A stretch of DNA of 64,000 nucleotides from Ilyomonas sp965219515. GTDB taxonomy: Bacteria; Bacteroidota; Bacteroidia; Chitinophagales; Chitinophagaceae. Below, one piece after another: positions 44,908 through 54,471 of this stretch. Below the pieces are notes generated by a model. It searched no databases, had not been told where the DNA came from, and was given only the letters and a program-made list of their open reading frames with translations. Positions within the stretch are counted from its first letter, which is position 1, and each line of letters starts with the position of its first letter. The stretch is taken from contig OZ244776.1 in NCBI GenBank assembly GCA_965219515.1, positions 1,984,001-2,048,000 of the forward strand. The letters run 5' to 3'. The position numbers were made by a program, and so were the translations under genes.

Positions 44908-45890
44908 ATGCAAAAAAGACAATTAGGAAAATCAGGGCTTCAAGTATCAGCGCTTGGTTTGGGTTGTATGGGATTAACTTTCGGTTACGGTCCGGCAACC
45001 ACCGAAGCTGATGCCATTGTCCTTATTCAAAAAGCGGTAGAGCTGGGCGTTACATTTTTTGATACTGCCGAAGCGTACAGCCAGGGCGCTAACGAAGCCA
45101 TGTTAGGCAAGGCATTAAAACCTTACAGAAATAAAGTAGTGATTGCTACCAAATTTGGTTTTAAAAATGGCGTAAATACAGAAGGATTAGACAGCAGCCC
45201 CGAACGCATCAAAACTGTAGTGGAAGCATCGTTACAACATTTGCAAACAGATGTAATTGATTTATTTTACCAGCATCGTGTTGACCCGGATGTGCCGATA
45301 GAAGATGTTGCCGGAACCATAAAAGATTTAATTGCGGAAGGCAAGGTAAAACACTTTGGCATGAGTGAAGCGGGTGTGGAATCTATTCGTAAAGCACACG
45401 CTGTTCAACCGGTTGCGGCATTGCAAAGCGAATATTCTTTGTGGTGGCGGGAACCTGAAAACGAAATCATTCCAACCTTGGAAGAATTGGGAATTGGCTT
45501 TGTTCCATTCAGCCCGTTGGGGAAAGGTTTCCTTACCGGAAAAATTGATGAAAACACCACATTTGATAAAACAGATTTCCGCAATGTAGTTCCCCGCTTT
45601 AGCGAAGAAAACCGCAAGGGAAATCAAAAATTGGTTGACCTGCTTGGCGAGATTGCAAAACAAAAGAAGCTACGCCGGCACAGATTGCACTTGCCTGGTT
45701 GCTGGCGCAAAAGCCATGGATTGTTCCTATTCCCGGCACCACAAAATTGCATCGCTTAGAAGAAAATCTTGGTGCTGTAAACATTGAACTTAGCGCAACT
45801 GACATCAGTGAAATAGACACAGCATTTTCAGCTATTCCTGTACAGGGCGAACGCTATCCGGCGCAAATGCAAAAGATGGTGAATCGTTAG
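44908..45890 (+). pseudogene. Aldo/keto reductase with a one-base frameshift
   Basis: The first 255 residues are a normal aldo/keto reductase: MQKRQLGKSGLQVSALGLGCMG, the catalytic Asp-Tyr region FFDTAEAYSQGANE, the Lys in VVIATKFGF, the His in YQHRVDPD, and FVPFSPLGKGFLTG. After EIAKQKK the frame is lost near 45667-45670; adding one base restores ATPAQIALAWLLAQKPWIVPIPGTTKLHRLEENLGAV to a normal end at 45890. The original length would be 327 residues. The NADP-binding C-terminus is therefore missing from the present product. A sequencing error in a short A-run is possible, but a neighbour carries a similar lesion. Confidence 0.85.
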
Positions 45891-45931
45891 TATAAACAAG
45901 GCTTAATTTATCCGGTTAAGCCTTGTTTATA
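45891..45931 (+). terminator. Long inverted repeat after the aldo/keto reductase
   Basis: TATAAACAAGGCTTAA and TTAAGCCTTGTTTATA pair perfectly over 16 bases around a nine-base loop. There is no long T-run, but the position right after the stop suggests termination or transcript stabilisation. Confidence 0.65.
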
Positions 45932-45960
45932 TTCCACATATTTTTAAAACAAAACAACAA

Positions 45961-46428
45961 ATGAAAACACTACAAAAATTGCTGTTGGTATTGATGATAA
46001 TAATAGCTGCTTTATTAAACCAGGCAGCAGCCCAAGACTCCACTTTATTTCCCAAAGGCGAAATAGGTAAAAACACTAATGATTATACAGGCACCATCTG
46101 GCTTTCAGAATTAAACAAACCCGACAGCAATTTCAATTTTAGTTTGGCGCAGGCAGTATATGCGCCCGGTTCAAAGCTCAACTGGCATATTCACCCGGCA
46201 GGGCAATACCTGCTTATCACCGAAGGCACCGGTTATTACCAAGAGAAAGGAAAGCCCGGACAGGTTGTACATAAAGGCGATATTATAAAATGCCTTCCCG
46301 GAGTAAAGCATTGGCATGGTGCAGCACCAAACAACAGCTTCTCCTATATTGGTGTAACACCTACCACAAAAGGGAAAACAATCTGGTTGAAAAGGGTTAC
46401 CGATGCTGAATACAATAGCGTGAAATAA
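45961..46428 (+). CDS. Exported cupin-domain protein
   Basis: A 155-residue cupin with a signal peptide (ending NQAAAQ). The motifs are APGSKLNWHIHPAGQYLLITEGTGYYQE and HKGDIIKCLPGVKHWHGAAPNNSFSYIGV, each with the metal-binding histidines. Overall design and the end (WLKRVTDAEY) match the cytoplasmic cupin at 44070, so the two look like paralogues sent to different compartments. It is followed by an NTF2-like protein and a flavodoxin. Confidence 0.88.
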   Translation: MKTLQKLLLVLMIIIAALLNQAAAQDSTLFPKGEIGKNTNDYTGTIWLSELNKPDSNFNFSLAQAVYAPGSKLNWHIHPAGQYLLITEGTGYYQEKGKPGQVVHKGDIIKCLPGVKHWHGAAPNNSFSYIGVTPTTKGKTIWLKRVTDAEYNSVK

Positions 46429-46483
46429 AGATCATTTCCCACAACAAAATTTCTCAATTGCAAAATCTGTATATTAATAACAC

Positions 46484-46978
46484 ATGAAAGCAAAAACTCT
46501 CGGACTGTTCCTGGTAATCATGAGCGTGCAATCGTCCTACGCACAGCAGCCGCCAACGGAAACAATTAAAACTTCCACCAACAACACGCCCGAACAACAG
46601 GAAATCATCAACCTTTCCAAACAGAAATGGGATTGTATGGCAAACAAAAATGTGGACTCTTTAAGTGTGCTGTTTGATGACAAGTCTATGTTCGTTCACA
46701 TGGGAGGAAGCTGGGGAAAAGAGCAGGAAATAAATACCATTAAAAGCGGTGGTATATGGTATAAAAAAGCAGAAGTTTATTCAGTTATAGTGAATATGTT
46801 TGGCAACGCGGCCATACTATTGAATGACATTGATTTGGTAGCAGAAGTCGGCGGTAATACAGTCACCAATCCTTTTATGGTAACCGAAGTATATCATAAA
46901 GAAAACGGTAAATGGAAGATGGGCTCACTCACGTTCTCGCATCTGATGAGACCAGTTAAAATGAATAACAACCAGTAG
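46484..46978 (+). CDS. Exported NTF2-like (SnoaL/DUF4440-type) protein
   Basis: A 164-residue protein with a signal peptide (MKAKTLGLFLVIMSVQSSYAQ). The mature fold begins EQQEIINLSKQKWDCMANKNVDSLSVLFDDKSMFVHMGG and ends with VTEVYHKENGKWKMGSLTFSHL, the pattern of NTF2-like nuclear-transport-factor-2 family proteins. These bind small hydrophobic ligands or act as simple lyases. It sits between the exported cupin and the flavodoxin. Confidence 0.85.
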   Translation: MKAKTLGLFLVIMSVQSSYAQQPPTETIKTSTNNTPEQQEIINLSKQKWDCMANKNVDSLSVLFDDKSMFVHMGGSWGKEQEINTIKSGGIWYKKAEVYSVIVNMFGNAAILLNDIDLVAEVGGNTVTNPFMVTEVYHKENGKWKMGSLTFSHLMRPVKMNNNQ

Positions 46979-47057
46979 ATGTTTAAGCTGCAATTCACTA
47001 CACTTTTATTTAGAAATTAAGTAACCTGTCATTTCAACAAAGAAGCATAATTAGTAA

Positions 47058-47665
47058 ATGAAACACACAATATTTTTTCTTTGATAATTGGCTTGTGCTC
47101 TACCTCCGGTTGCATTAAAGCTCAATCTATATCATCTGAAAAAATACTGATTGTGTATTTGTCCCTTACAAACAATACAAAAGCAATTGCAAAAATCATT
47201 CAAAAAAATGCAGGCGGAAAATTGGTAGCGATTGAATTAGAAAAACCTTGTCCTGAAGATTATAAAACAACCGTTGACAAGGTAGTAAAAGAAAACGAAA
47301 CAGGTTATTTGCCTCCTCTTAAAACAACGATTGATAGTTTAGAAAAATACGATGTGGTATTCATTGGTTTTCCTACCTGGGGTATGCAAATGCCGCCGCC
47401 AATGAAGAGTTTCTTACACCAATATAATTTAAGCGGAAAAACAGTTGTTCCTTTCAATATTAATGCGGGTTATGGAATAGGAAGTGGTTTTGAAACGGTA
47501 ATGGAATTATGCCCGAACAGTACTGTTCTGGAAAGTTTTTCAATTAAAGGTGGAATAGAAAGAGACGGGATTTTATTTATGATAGAAGGCGAAAAGGAAA
47601 AACAAGCGCAGGCTGAAGTGATGAAATGGCTAAGAAAAATAAACGTAATAAAGGAAGCGCCTTAA
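47058..47665 (+). pseudogene. Exported flavodoxin, frameshift in the signal peptide
   Basis: From 47081 the frame encodes a flavodoxin: EKILIVYLSLTNNTKAIAKII (phosphate loop), VVFIGFPTWGMQMPPPMKSFL and NINAGYGIGSGFETV. The best ATG (47058) reads MKHTIFFL and then hits TGA; one missing base in the T-run near 47073-47082 would join it to LIIGLCSTSGCIKAQ and restore a lipoprotein-type leader. A TTG at 47081 could still start a product, but with a shortened leader. Such exported flavodoxins reduce quinones or protein partners. It belongs to the redox row led by the cupin. Confidence 0.75.
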
Positions 47666-47918
47666 AGTATGGTCATAGCTAAATCAATGTAATAAAAAAG
47701 TTTCTTCATACCGTTAGTTGAGATAAAAAAGATTAGCTTTCAAACAAATCCGGCAATATTATAAAACAGCAAACATCAAGGCGGTCATTTCTGAAATCGT
47801 CAGCGCTGGCGGCCGAAGAACTTTCTGCCCGGCATCTTACCTCCCTTCAACTATCATAATTTATTACAAAGGGAACTTATTATTATATAGTATTTTTATC
47901 GCACAATCGTACCGCTTT

Positions 47919-48752
47919 ATGAACATTACCTACCAGGAACTTAACCCGTCTCCCGCTCTTCAGCCTTATGTGGATACGTACTGGCTGCTATCATTTGAAG
48001 GCAAAGCCGGCGAGTACTCGCCCGACCAGTACTGCATTCCAAACGGCATGGTTGAAATTGTGATAACGATAGATGACGGAAACTACGATATTGGCGCGAA
48101 TGGAGATTGGTTCCCGATGCCGGATATGATGATGTGTGGTGTATATAATGAGAGTGTAATACTGCGGGCTGTTGGCACCACGCGTAAGTTTGGCATCCGG
48201 CTAAAGCCGGAGATGCTGCACATGCTGTTTAAAGTACCATCGTCGGTACTATATACTGATTTTACTGATTTTGAAAACATTGCCGGCAACAACGCTAAGC
48301 TGTTTGTAGAGCAACTGGCAGAAGCCCCTGATGAGGCAGCTATCTTTTACCGAACCGAAGCTTTTTTGCTGGCGCAACTGCACGGACACAAACAGGAACG
48401 TAATTGCCTGGCAGAAGCCGTGAACCTGATACGGGTTTTGGGAGGCGGCGTCTCAATTGAGAAGATATGCAAATCTGTGTGTATAAACCCGCGCCGGTTG
48501 CAGCGCAGCTTTCAGAAGGAAATGGGCTTAAGCCCGAAAGCATACCAGCGACTAATCCGCTTTTACAGTGCATACCGCGATACGCATAGCCTGCAGCAGG
48601 CAGGCGGCTGGGCAGGATTATCGTACAACAATGGTTATTCCGATCAGGCGCACCTGATACGCGAGTTTAAAGAATTTACGGGTCTTTTACCTACGGAGCT
48701 GCTATCGAACAAAACGCATGTCTTCGGGTTGGCAGAATCAGCCAGATTATGA
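47919..48752 (+). CDS. AraC-family transcriptional regulator with DUF6597-type N-terminus
   Basis: A 277-residue regulator. The N-terminal domain, with LNPSPALQPYVDTYWLLSFEG and CIPNGMVEIVITID, is the DUF6597 sensor type. The C-terminal helix-turn-helices are GGVSIEKICKSVCINPRRLQRSFQKEMGLSPKAYQRLIRF and LSYNNGYSDQAHLIREFKEFTGLLPTEL. It precedes the cytochrome c gene on the same strand with 138 bases between them. Its target may be that gene pair or the redox genes upstream. Confidence 0.9.
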   Translation: MNITYQELNPSPALQPYVDTYWLLSFEGKAGEYSPDQYCIPNGMVEIVITIDDGNYDIGANGDWFPMPDMMMCGVYNESVILRAVGTTRKFGIRLKPEMLHMLFKVPSSVLYTDFTDFENIAGNNAKLFVEQLAEAPDEAAIFYRTEAFLLAQLHGHKQERNCLAEAVNLIRVLGGGVSIEKICKSVCINPRRLQRSFQKEMGLSPKAYQRLIRFYSAYRDTHSLQQAGGWAGLSYNNGYSDQAHLIREFKEFTGLLPTELLSNKTHVFGLAESARL

Positions 48753-48818
48753 GCTTAGCACTGATAAAGAAAAATTTAAGTTGTCGTATTTCTTCTATCA
48801 CACGCATAACGCCGTTTT

Positions 48819-48826
48819 TATTTTTG
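48819..48826 (+). promoter_or_regulatory. Possible -7 promoter element before the cytochrome c gene
   Basis: TATTTTTG fits the Bacteroidota -7 pattern TAnnTTTG and lies 65 bases before the GTG start. No good TTG was found at the -33 position, so support is weak. Confidence 0.25.
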
Positions 48827-48890
48827 TAGAAGGAAATGATAACCTTTAAAGAAATCACCCAAACATTTTAATTACCAAAAACATGCACCT

Positions 48891-49508
48891 GTGAAATTTA
48901 GAATCATTATTCTTACATTGCTTGTAAGCACTTCTCTCCTTTTTTACAACTGCTCTTCATCAACAAACCATGATACTGCCGGCAGCGATTCAACGATAAC
49001 CGCGACGTCTTCTGCCACTGAGTATGGCGGTTATGCCAGCCGGAAAGAATGGGGAGAACACCTTGTTGTCATCTCCGGCTGCGGTGATTGTCATACGCCT
49101 AAAAAGATGACTGCACAAGGACCGGTGAGCGATTCTGCCCGCGGATTGTCGGGTTCTCCTGTGCCGGCATTACTGCCTGGTGTTACACCTGAGCAGATTG
49201 CAAAGGGCGTGGCGGCAACGGTTGATGAAACAGCATGGATTGGCCCGTGGGGAAAGTCGTACGCGGCCAACATTACATCCGATTCTACCGGCATCGGAAA
49301 CTGGACAGAAGCACAGTTTGTTAACTGTCTTAGCAAGGGCATATATACGGGTCTTGATGGTGCGCGATCCCTGATGCCGCCAATGCCGAAATCTTACAGC
49401 CAGATGACGGACGGTGAAATCAAAGCCATTTTTGCATATTTAAAATCAACAACACCTGTTCACAACATCGTACCGCAATACGAGCCGCCGGTAATGGCAA
49501 AAAGATAG
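48891..49508 (+). CDS. c-type cytochrome lipoprotein
   Basis: A 205-residue protein starting at GTG (48891); no in-frame ATG lies upstream. The leader FRIIILTLLVSTSLLFYNC ends in a lipidated cysteine. A single heme-binding motif, CGDCH, is near residue 64, and a methionine-bearing SLMPPMPKSYSQMTDGEIKAIFAYLKST supplies the axial ligand at the C-terminus. It would carry electrons in the periplasm. It precedes the ScyD/ScyE-like gene by about 80 bases. Confidence 0.88.
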   Translation: MKFRIIILTLLVSTSLLFYNCSSSTNHDTAGSDSTITATSSATEYGGYASRKEWGEHLVVISGCGDCHTPKKMTAQGPVSDSARGLSGSPVPALLPGVTPEQIAKGVAATVDETAWIGPWGKSYAANITSDSTGIGNWTEAQFVNCLSKGIYTGLDGARSLMPPMPKSYSQMTDGEIKAIFAYLKSTTPVHNIVPQYEPPVMAKR

Positions 49509-49591
49509 AAAAACAAACCTGACATAAACCGCCTGCTCTCACATGCTTTATCGCTATCCATTTATTTATAAACTTAACAATCAATCAATTT

Positions 49592-50656
49592 ATGAAAACT
49601 TTGCTGTCAGTCAACACAAAATTGTGCTCTTCCTTATCTGCCTTCCTGTTTCTTGCTTTGCTGATTTTTACTTCCGGCTGTAAAAAAATAATTGATCATC
49701 TGCCCGACCCTGCCATTACTACCGTTGCAACCGGTCTGACGGGTGTAATTGGTGTAGAAACCGATAAACAAGGCAATGCCTGGGTGGCTTTGCCCGGCAC
49801 AGGGGTAAACGACGGAAAAATTGTTGCGGTAACGCCGGACGGTAAACAGTACGATGCCATTATCAATCTATCTTCCGTCATCAATGCATTGTCTGGTGAA
49901 GTATCCGGAACCTCGCACATGCTGATTGACGGCGATACGATGTTTATTACCTCGGGTGAATTTCTTTATAAGGCTGATGTCAGCCGGTTTACACCGGGCG
50001 ATGCACCACTGAACGGTCTTTCGATACCATACGAAGATGTAGGTGCTTTCTCGCGTTCTTACCCTTATGTAAACAATGCGCACGATTCTCACATTTACGG
50101 CATCGCCAAAGGTCCCGACGGGGATTTATACATGACGGATGCCGGCGCCAATTCTGTTATACACCGCCTGTCGTGCGGTAATTATTCGGTGCTGGCAGAA
50201 GTGCCGGGCTTTGCCAACCCAACGCCGGTAGGTCCGCCGCAGGTACAAAGCGTGCCAACAGGCATTATTTCTGATGGCAGCGGTTTGCTGGTTACTACCC
50301 TTACCGGATTTCCTTTCCCGACAGGGTATGCGGTGGTGTACAAAATTTCATTATCGGGTGCTGTATCTGTGTATGAGGATGGTTTTACTACGCTGGTAGA
50401 TATTGCACCTGGCACACGATTGGGTCGTCTCGTTGTGCAGTACGGCACCTTCGGAAGTATGGGTTACGAACCGAATACCGGTGCGCTGATATGGGCAAAT
50501 GGCAACACGTCTGCACCGCTGGTAGAAGGTTTGAATTTGCCGGTGGGCATCAAACAGGTAAGCCCTGATACCTGGTATGTAACCACCCAGGGCGACGGCA
50601 GCTTGCTTAAGATCACTTATAGAGAATCTTTTCCGAAGACTGCCGTAAAGTATTAG
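49592..50656 (+). CDS. ScyD/ScyE-like beta-propeller lipoprotein
   Basis: A 354-residue lipoprotein (leader FLALLIFTSGC). The body repeats propeller-blade motifs: GVIGVETDKQGNAWVALPGTG, HIYGIAKGPDGDLYMTDAGANSVIHRL and SVPTGIISDGSGLLVTTLTGFPFPTGYAVVYKI. The last two match ScyD/ScyE family proteins, named for scytonemin genes but widespread with other, unknown roles. It may act with the cytochrome encoded just before. A strong terminator follows. Confidence 0.82.
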   Translation: MKTLLSVNTKLCSSLSAFLFLALLIFTSGCKKIIDHLPDPAITTVATGLTGVIGVETDKQGNAWVALPGTGVNDGKIVAVTPDGKQYDAIINLSSVINALSGEVSGTSHMLIDGDTMFITSGEFLYKADVSRFTPGDAPLNGLSIPYEDVGAFSRSYPYVNNAHDSHIYGIAKGPDGDLYMTDAGANSVIHRLSCGNYSVLAEVPGFANPTPVGPPQVQSVPTGIISDGSGLLVTTLTGFPFPTGYAVVYKISLSGAVSVYEDGFTTLVDIAPGTRLGRLVVQYGTFGSMGYEPNTGALIWANGNTSAPLVEGLNLPVGIKQVSPDTWYVTTQGDGSLLKITYRESFPKTAVKY

Positions 50657-50668
50657 TCAGAGATATAT

Positions 50669-50730
50669 CATCGGGTAAGAAGCCGTTTTGAGTATTAACT
50701 TGAAATGGCTTCTTACCCGATGTTTGTTTA
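50669..50730 (+). terminator. Terminator after the ScyD/ScyE-like gene
   Basis: CATCGGGTAAGAAGCC (50669-50684) pairs perfectly with GGCTTCTTACCCGATG (50707-50722) around a 22-base loop and is followed by a T-rich tail. Confidence 0.8.
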
Positions 50731-50848
50731 ATGTAGTGTTTAAAGTAATGTTTCCGCCATGGAAGACTGCGATTTTTTTTCATAACATCTCCGCGTTGCA
50801 ACATTGCCTTTGCTTCGATTTTACAGATTCCTCGCCTATATTGCTGAC

Positions 50849-52339
50849 ATGAAAAAATTAATTCTATTCCTTTTACTTTTTGCTGCTATGCAATCGCAGG
50901 CGCAATCAACCATAAAAAGTTCAAACACCCGTCTTCCGCCTGCACTTTCTGCCATTTGCGAAAGCGATTTAAAACAGGATTTATATGATCTTGCCGGCGA
51001 TTCGATGCGTGGCAGAAGAGCCGGTACATTAGACGAAATGAGAGCCGCTGCCTGGATGGCGCAGCAGGCGCAGAAAGAAGGCTTGCAACCGGCCGGGGAC
51101 GATGGCACGTACTTTCAGTTTTTTTCGCTGCAACGCACCGAAACATCGGATAACAGCTACATAAAAATCAATGGCAACAACCTGCAGTTGTGGAAAGATG
51201 TATGGGTAACCAACCCGTTAGAAGCCAATGCAAATGGCAATGTAGTCTGGCTGTCTTCGTTAGCCGACACAGCCCGGCCGGATATTAGAGGCAGCATCGT
51301 GGCAATGAATTTATTTCCGCCATCACCGGTACCGCCGGCATGGGTAAGCTTGTGGGGCTTCCGGTATATTTATATTGCTGTTCGCCGGCAGGCAAAACTA
51401 CTGCAGGCGCATGGAGCCAAAGCCGTGATACTGGTGGCTGACAGCACGGCATCGGCTCAATTGCCATCCATGGAGCATGTGCTGGATTTTGAAGAAGGCT
51501 CGTATAATTTGCCGGTTTATGATGCAGGTACAAACAATACGATACCGGTTATGTTAACGGATAAAAATATGGCAACTGCATTGCAGCAAACCGGTGCAGC
51601 CGTTACCGTTAGTCTGCATCAGAACAGTTATATATATCCTTCGGTAAATGTGGTAGCCGAAGTGCCAGGCACCGATATAAATCTGAAAAAAGAATACGTA
51701 TTATTCAGCGGTCATCACGATCATGATGGCGTTGGAAATCCCGTGCGTGGCGATTCCATCTGGAACGGCGCCGACGACAATGCTTCGGTAAGTGTGGCAT
51801 TGCTGGCAATCGGCCGTGCCTTTATAAAGCAACCGGCCAAGCGTTCTGCCTTGTTTGTGTGGCATGGCGCCGAAGAAAGAGGTTTGCTGGGCTCCCGCTG
51901 ATATGCGCAACATCCAACGGTGCCAAAAGAAAATATTGTTGCGGTGATTAACGGCGATATGATTGGCCGCAACAATCCCGATTCGGCTGCTTTGCTGGGC
52001 GTTACGCCACCGCATCGCAATTCGATGGATTTGGTGAATGCGGCTTACACAGCCAACCAACAAACGGGGCGTTTTAAAATAGATACCACCTGGGATAATG
52101 CGGCGCACCCGGAGCACTGGTATTTCCGCAGCGACCATTTGCCATATGCGCAGGCAGGCATTCCTGCCATCATGTTTTCCACGCTGTTGCATCCCGATTA
52201 TCATACGCCCAAAGATGAACGCGACAGAATTGATTACCCCAAACTCACCAGAATGACTGATTGGATGTATGCCACGGGATGGATTATAGCCGATGGTGTT
52301 AAGCGCCCGGCCGTGGATGCCGGTGTTTCGTTTCAGTAA
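50849..52339 (+). pseudogene. M28-family metallopeptidase split by an in-frame TGA
   Basis: The gene encodes an exported zinc peptidase (signal peptide MKKLILFLLLFAAMQSQAQ) of about 496 residues. Metal and catalytic motifs run in order: SGHHDHDGVG, WNGADDNAS, HGAEERGLLGSR, then a TGA at 51899-51901, then YAQHPTVPKENIVAVINGDMIGRN and FRSDHLPYAQAGIPAIM. Both sides stay in one frame, and aromatic residues (Trp or Tyr) are usual at the stop position; TGG to TGA is a single change. Without readthrough the product lacks the last Asp and His metal ligands and would be inactive. The downstream part ends at TAA, 52339. Confidence 0.85.
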
Positions 52340-52863
52340 CGTTAGTCTGATAGGAAAAGAGTGTTGTTCTAATAGTTCGCCTTCGCTCGGCGTAGTCTGC
52401 CGACTACGCCGCCTTGTCAGCAAATCTCCTGATTTGCAATTCCTGTTATTCATAAAAAAACTCCCTTTTAATATGGCAACCGTTTCTTTCTTATATCAAA
52501 AAATACAACCGTTCAATTCTTTTGAAGGTAAGCCGGTAGAAGATGTGGCTATGTGGCTGTAAGAAAAGACTTCTGATATTCGCTTTCTTTTGCAAAAACT
52601 TACCGGCTTCGGGATACGGGCTGAAAAATTCCACACGGCGCTGTATTTTATCTAAAAATTGGCAGGCAGCTTAGGGAAGAATTTGCGGATTAGTAAGTGC
52701 GTGTAAATTCACTTCTCCATTACAGCATTTTTCTTCTTCGCAAATTTGCTTTACAGTTGTTTTGGAAAAAAAAATAGCCGCGTCGAAGTTGAAAATTATC
52801 GCCAGGTATTTTATGTAACAGGTTTAACTTACGTAAGAAGCTATAGTAAGCGGGAGACTGAAA
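52340..52863. other. Gap with two hairpins after the M28 gene
   Basis: GGCGTAGTC-TGCC-GACTACGCC forms a tight hairpin at 52389-52410, and GCAAATC-TCCT-GATTTGC forms another just after it (52420-52437). Together they may end transcription or be a REP-like repeat. Short plus-strand frames here (one starting ATGGCAACC at 52473) are too small and unsupported to call genes. Confidence 0.45.
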
Positions 52864-53415
52864 TTAATAAAATACCGGAACGTTTTGAAAAGAACCATTT
52901 GTTATCATTACTGACCCAGGCGTACCATACGTATTATTCGGATTGCCGGCAGTTATCAATGGCGTAAGCTGCCCCGAATAACTTCCACTTATATGTCCGC
53001 CGTTATAGGATGTAATAGTTAAGCCCAGGCTATCGGATGCAGCATGTATATATTCATTCTCCCCGTTGTAGCTGATAAAAAACATATCGCCATAAATACC
53101 CGTATACTTATAATTTCCTACGGTTAAACTATCTGTATAAAATGAAAAAGTAGTTTCTCCTGAACTGCTTAATCCATCAAGGTTATAATAACCTGCAAAT
53201 TTGCTACAACCTAATGTATAGAGATTTGGATCCTGGTTGTCGGCATCAGTAACCGTTATTTTCACAGGATTTCCATTCAATTCATAGCTCAATGTTGCGG
53301 TGGTACTGACTCCTGTACCATAATGTTTAGAATTTAATATAGCATCCGGAATGGATTGCTTTAAACAGGATGAGAAAAGAATGGCTATTATTGTAACTAA
53401 CAAATAAAATTTCAT
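52864..53415 (-). CDS. Lipoprotein of unknown function
   Basis: A 183-residue protein with a lipoprotein leader (FYLLVTIIAILFSSC). The mature part is rich in Thr, Ser, Gly and Tyr in strand-like patterns (TTATLSYELNGNPVKITVTD, GETTFSFYTDSLTVGNYKYTG, HISGSYSGQL), suggesting a beta-sandwich resembling DUF6252-type proteins, though I cannot name it firmly. It lies 34 bases after the small beta-barrel gene on the same strand. Confidence 0.7.
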   Translation of the reverse strand: MKFYLLVTIIAILFSSCLKQSIPDAILNSKHYGTGVSTTATLSYELNGNPVKITVTDADNQDPNLYTLGCSKFAGYYNLDGLSSSGETTFSFYTDSLTVGNYKYTGIYGDMFFISYNGENEYIHAASDSLGLTITSYNGGHISGSYSGQLTPLITAGNPNNTYGTPGSVMITNGSFQNVPVFY

Positions 53416-53449
53416 ACTTACAAATCTTTACATATTTTATGTACGGTTA

Positions 53450-53989
53450 TTATTGTGTATCTCTTTTTCTAAAGCTGATAAACCTGGATATGCCAAGGCT
53501 GATAAAATTGTTGGAGCCGCCATGCGCAATGGCTGTTTCGTAGCGAAGATTTACGTCGAAGGGTTGATCCCAGGCGGTGAACAAATAGCCTGTACCTGCG
53601 GCTAATACTATTCCGTGATATTTTAGATTTATCTGATTGCCATTATCATCGTGCAATGAGGTAATGCCAAACAGGTTGAAACCAGCTTGTGGCTCAACAT
53701 AAAATCCTTCGCCGGTTCTGTTTAAACTATACCTGTACCCGGCTTTCAACGGACACATAATTGTACCGTCGGCACTTCCATAGCCATCATCTAAAAAGAA
53801 AATATTAACACCTCCTTCGAGCGTAATATTACTGCCCTCAGAAACGGGAAATCCTGTTTTAATAAATGCGCCGAAACCCAGCTTGTAATCTTTTGTATTT
53901 TGCCCAACAAGCTTTATCGCACCTAATTGCGCGTTTGCCTGTGTTATCAAAAAAAACAGAATCAATGTGGCAAGTATTCCTTTACTCAT
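53450..53989 (-). CDS. Small outer-membrane beta-barrel-like protein
   Basis: A 179-residue exported protein with a signal peptide (SKGILATLILFFLITQANAQ). The mature chain shows alternating strands: LGFGAFIKTGFPVS, LKAGYRYSLNRTGEGFYVEPQAGFNLFG, GIVLAAGTGYLF, FDVNLRYETAIAHGGSNNFISLGISRFISF. Length and style match small Bacteroidota outer-membrane proteins. It is probably co-transcribed with the lipoprotein gene that follows. Confidence 0.72.
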   Translation of the reverse strand: MSKGILATLILFFLITQANAQLGAIKLVGQNTKDYKLGFGAFIKTGFPVSEGSNITLEGGVNIFFLDDGYGSADGTIMCPLKAGYRYSLNRTGEGFYVEPQAGFNLFGITSLHDDNGNQINLKYHGIVLAAGTGYLFTAWDQPFDVNLRYETAIAHGGSNNFISLGISRFISFRKRDTQ

Positions 53990-54376
53990 AAGGCTATTAA
54001 CTTTAAAAAAAAATATGATTCTTTACAACGATAAAATATTCTTTAGTAATCATAATCACAACATCAGGCATTCTATTTAGCTGTCTTTGGAATGACTAAG
54101 CCAGACAACGGAGCTTTTACATTCTATACGGTGTTTGCAGAAGCAATGTTTTTAATGGCGTAGCCATCTTCGATTTTTTGAAAGAAGCGGGCAAGTTGTT
54201 GTGCGTGGCGGTATGCGCGGTACGGGATGTTGTTGAGTGTAATCATGAATGCTGTGGCTGAGGGTAAAATTAGATGCTGGTTCGGATTGTAGTGCTTAAA
54301 ACGCTTTAAGGGGATTAAAATTTCTTTAAGTATGGGGTTGGTTTGGCAACGAATGATATTGCGATTTGTTACTTCT
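53990..54376. other. Gap upstream of the RAYT pseudogene
   Basis: This stretch separates the beta-barrel gene from the left REP-like hairpin. Its only notable content is the possible short minus-strand gene described separately at 54124-54246. The bases just after 53990 are AT-rich and should include the promoter of the minus-strand beta-barrel gene. Confidence 0.35.
54124..54246 (-). CDS. Possible short gene or gene remnant
   Basis: On the minus strand an ATG at 54246 opens 40 codons with a regular, charged helical pattern (ITLNNIPYRAYRHAQQLARF, then FQKIEDGYAIKNIASANTV). The same frame stays open upstream for about 40 more codons (NPILKEILIPLKRFKHYNP), so this may be the end of a longer, damaged gene. 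I do not recognise the family. It lies next to the left REP hairpin. Confidence 0.35.
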   Translation of the reverse strand: MITLNNIPYRAYRHAQQLARFFQKIEDGYAIKNIASANTV

Positions 54377-54428
54377 CCGAAATGTCTCCTTCAATGGCTT
54401 CTTGTGCGTTTGCCAAAGGACATTGCGG
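54377..54428. repeat. REP-like hairpin, left of the RAYT pseudogene
   Basis: CCGAAATGTCTCCTT and CCAAAGGACATTGCGG can pair imperfectly around a central loop. The same sequence elements (CCGCAATGTC, GACATTCGG) form the hairpin at 55089-55117 on the other side of the pseudogene, and CCGCAAT closes the window at 63994-64000. Confidence 0.55.
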
Positions 54429-54471
54429 ATAACACTGCCAGAATATTACATTCAATGATTGTCTTACCTCA

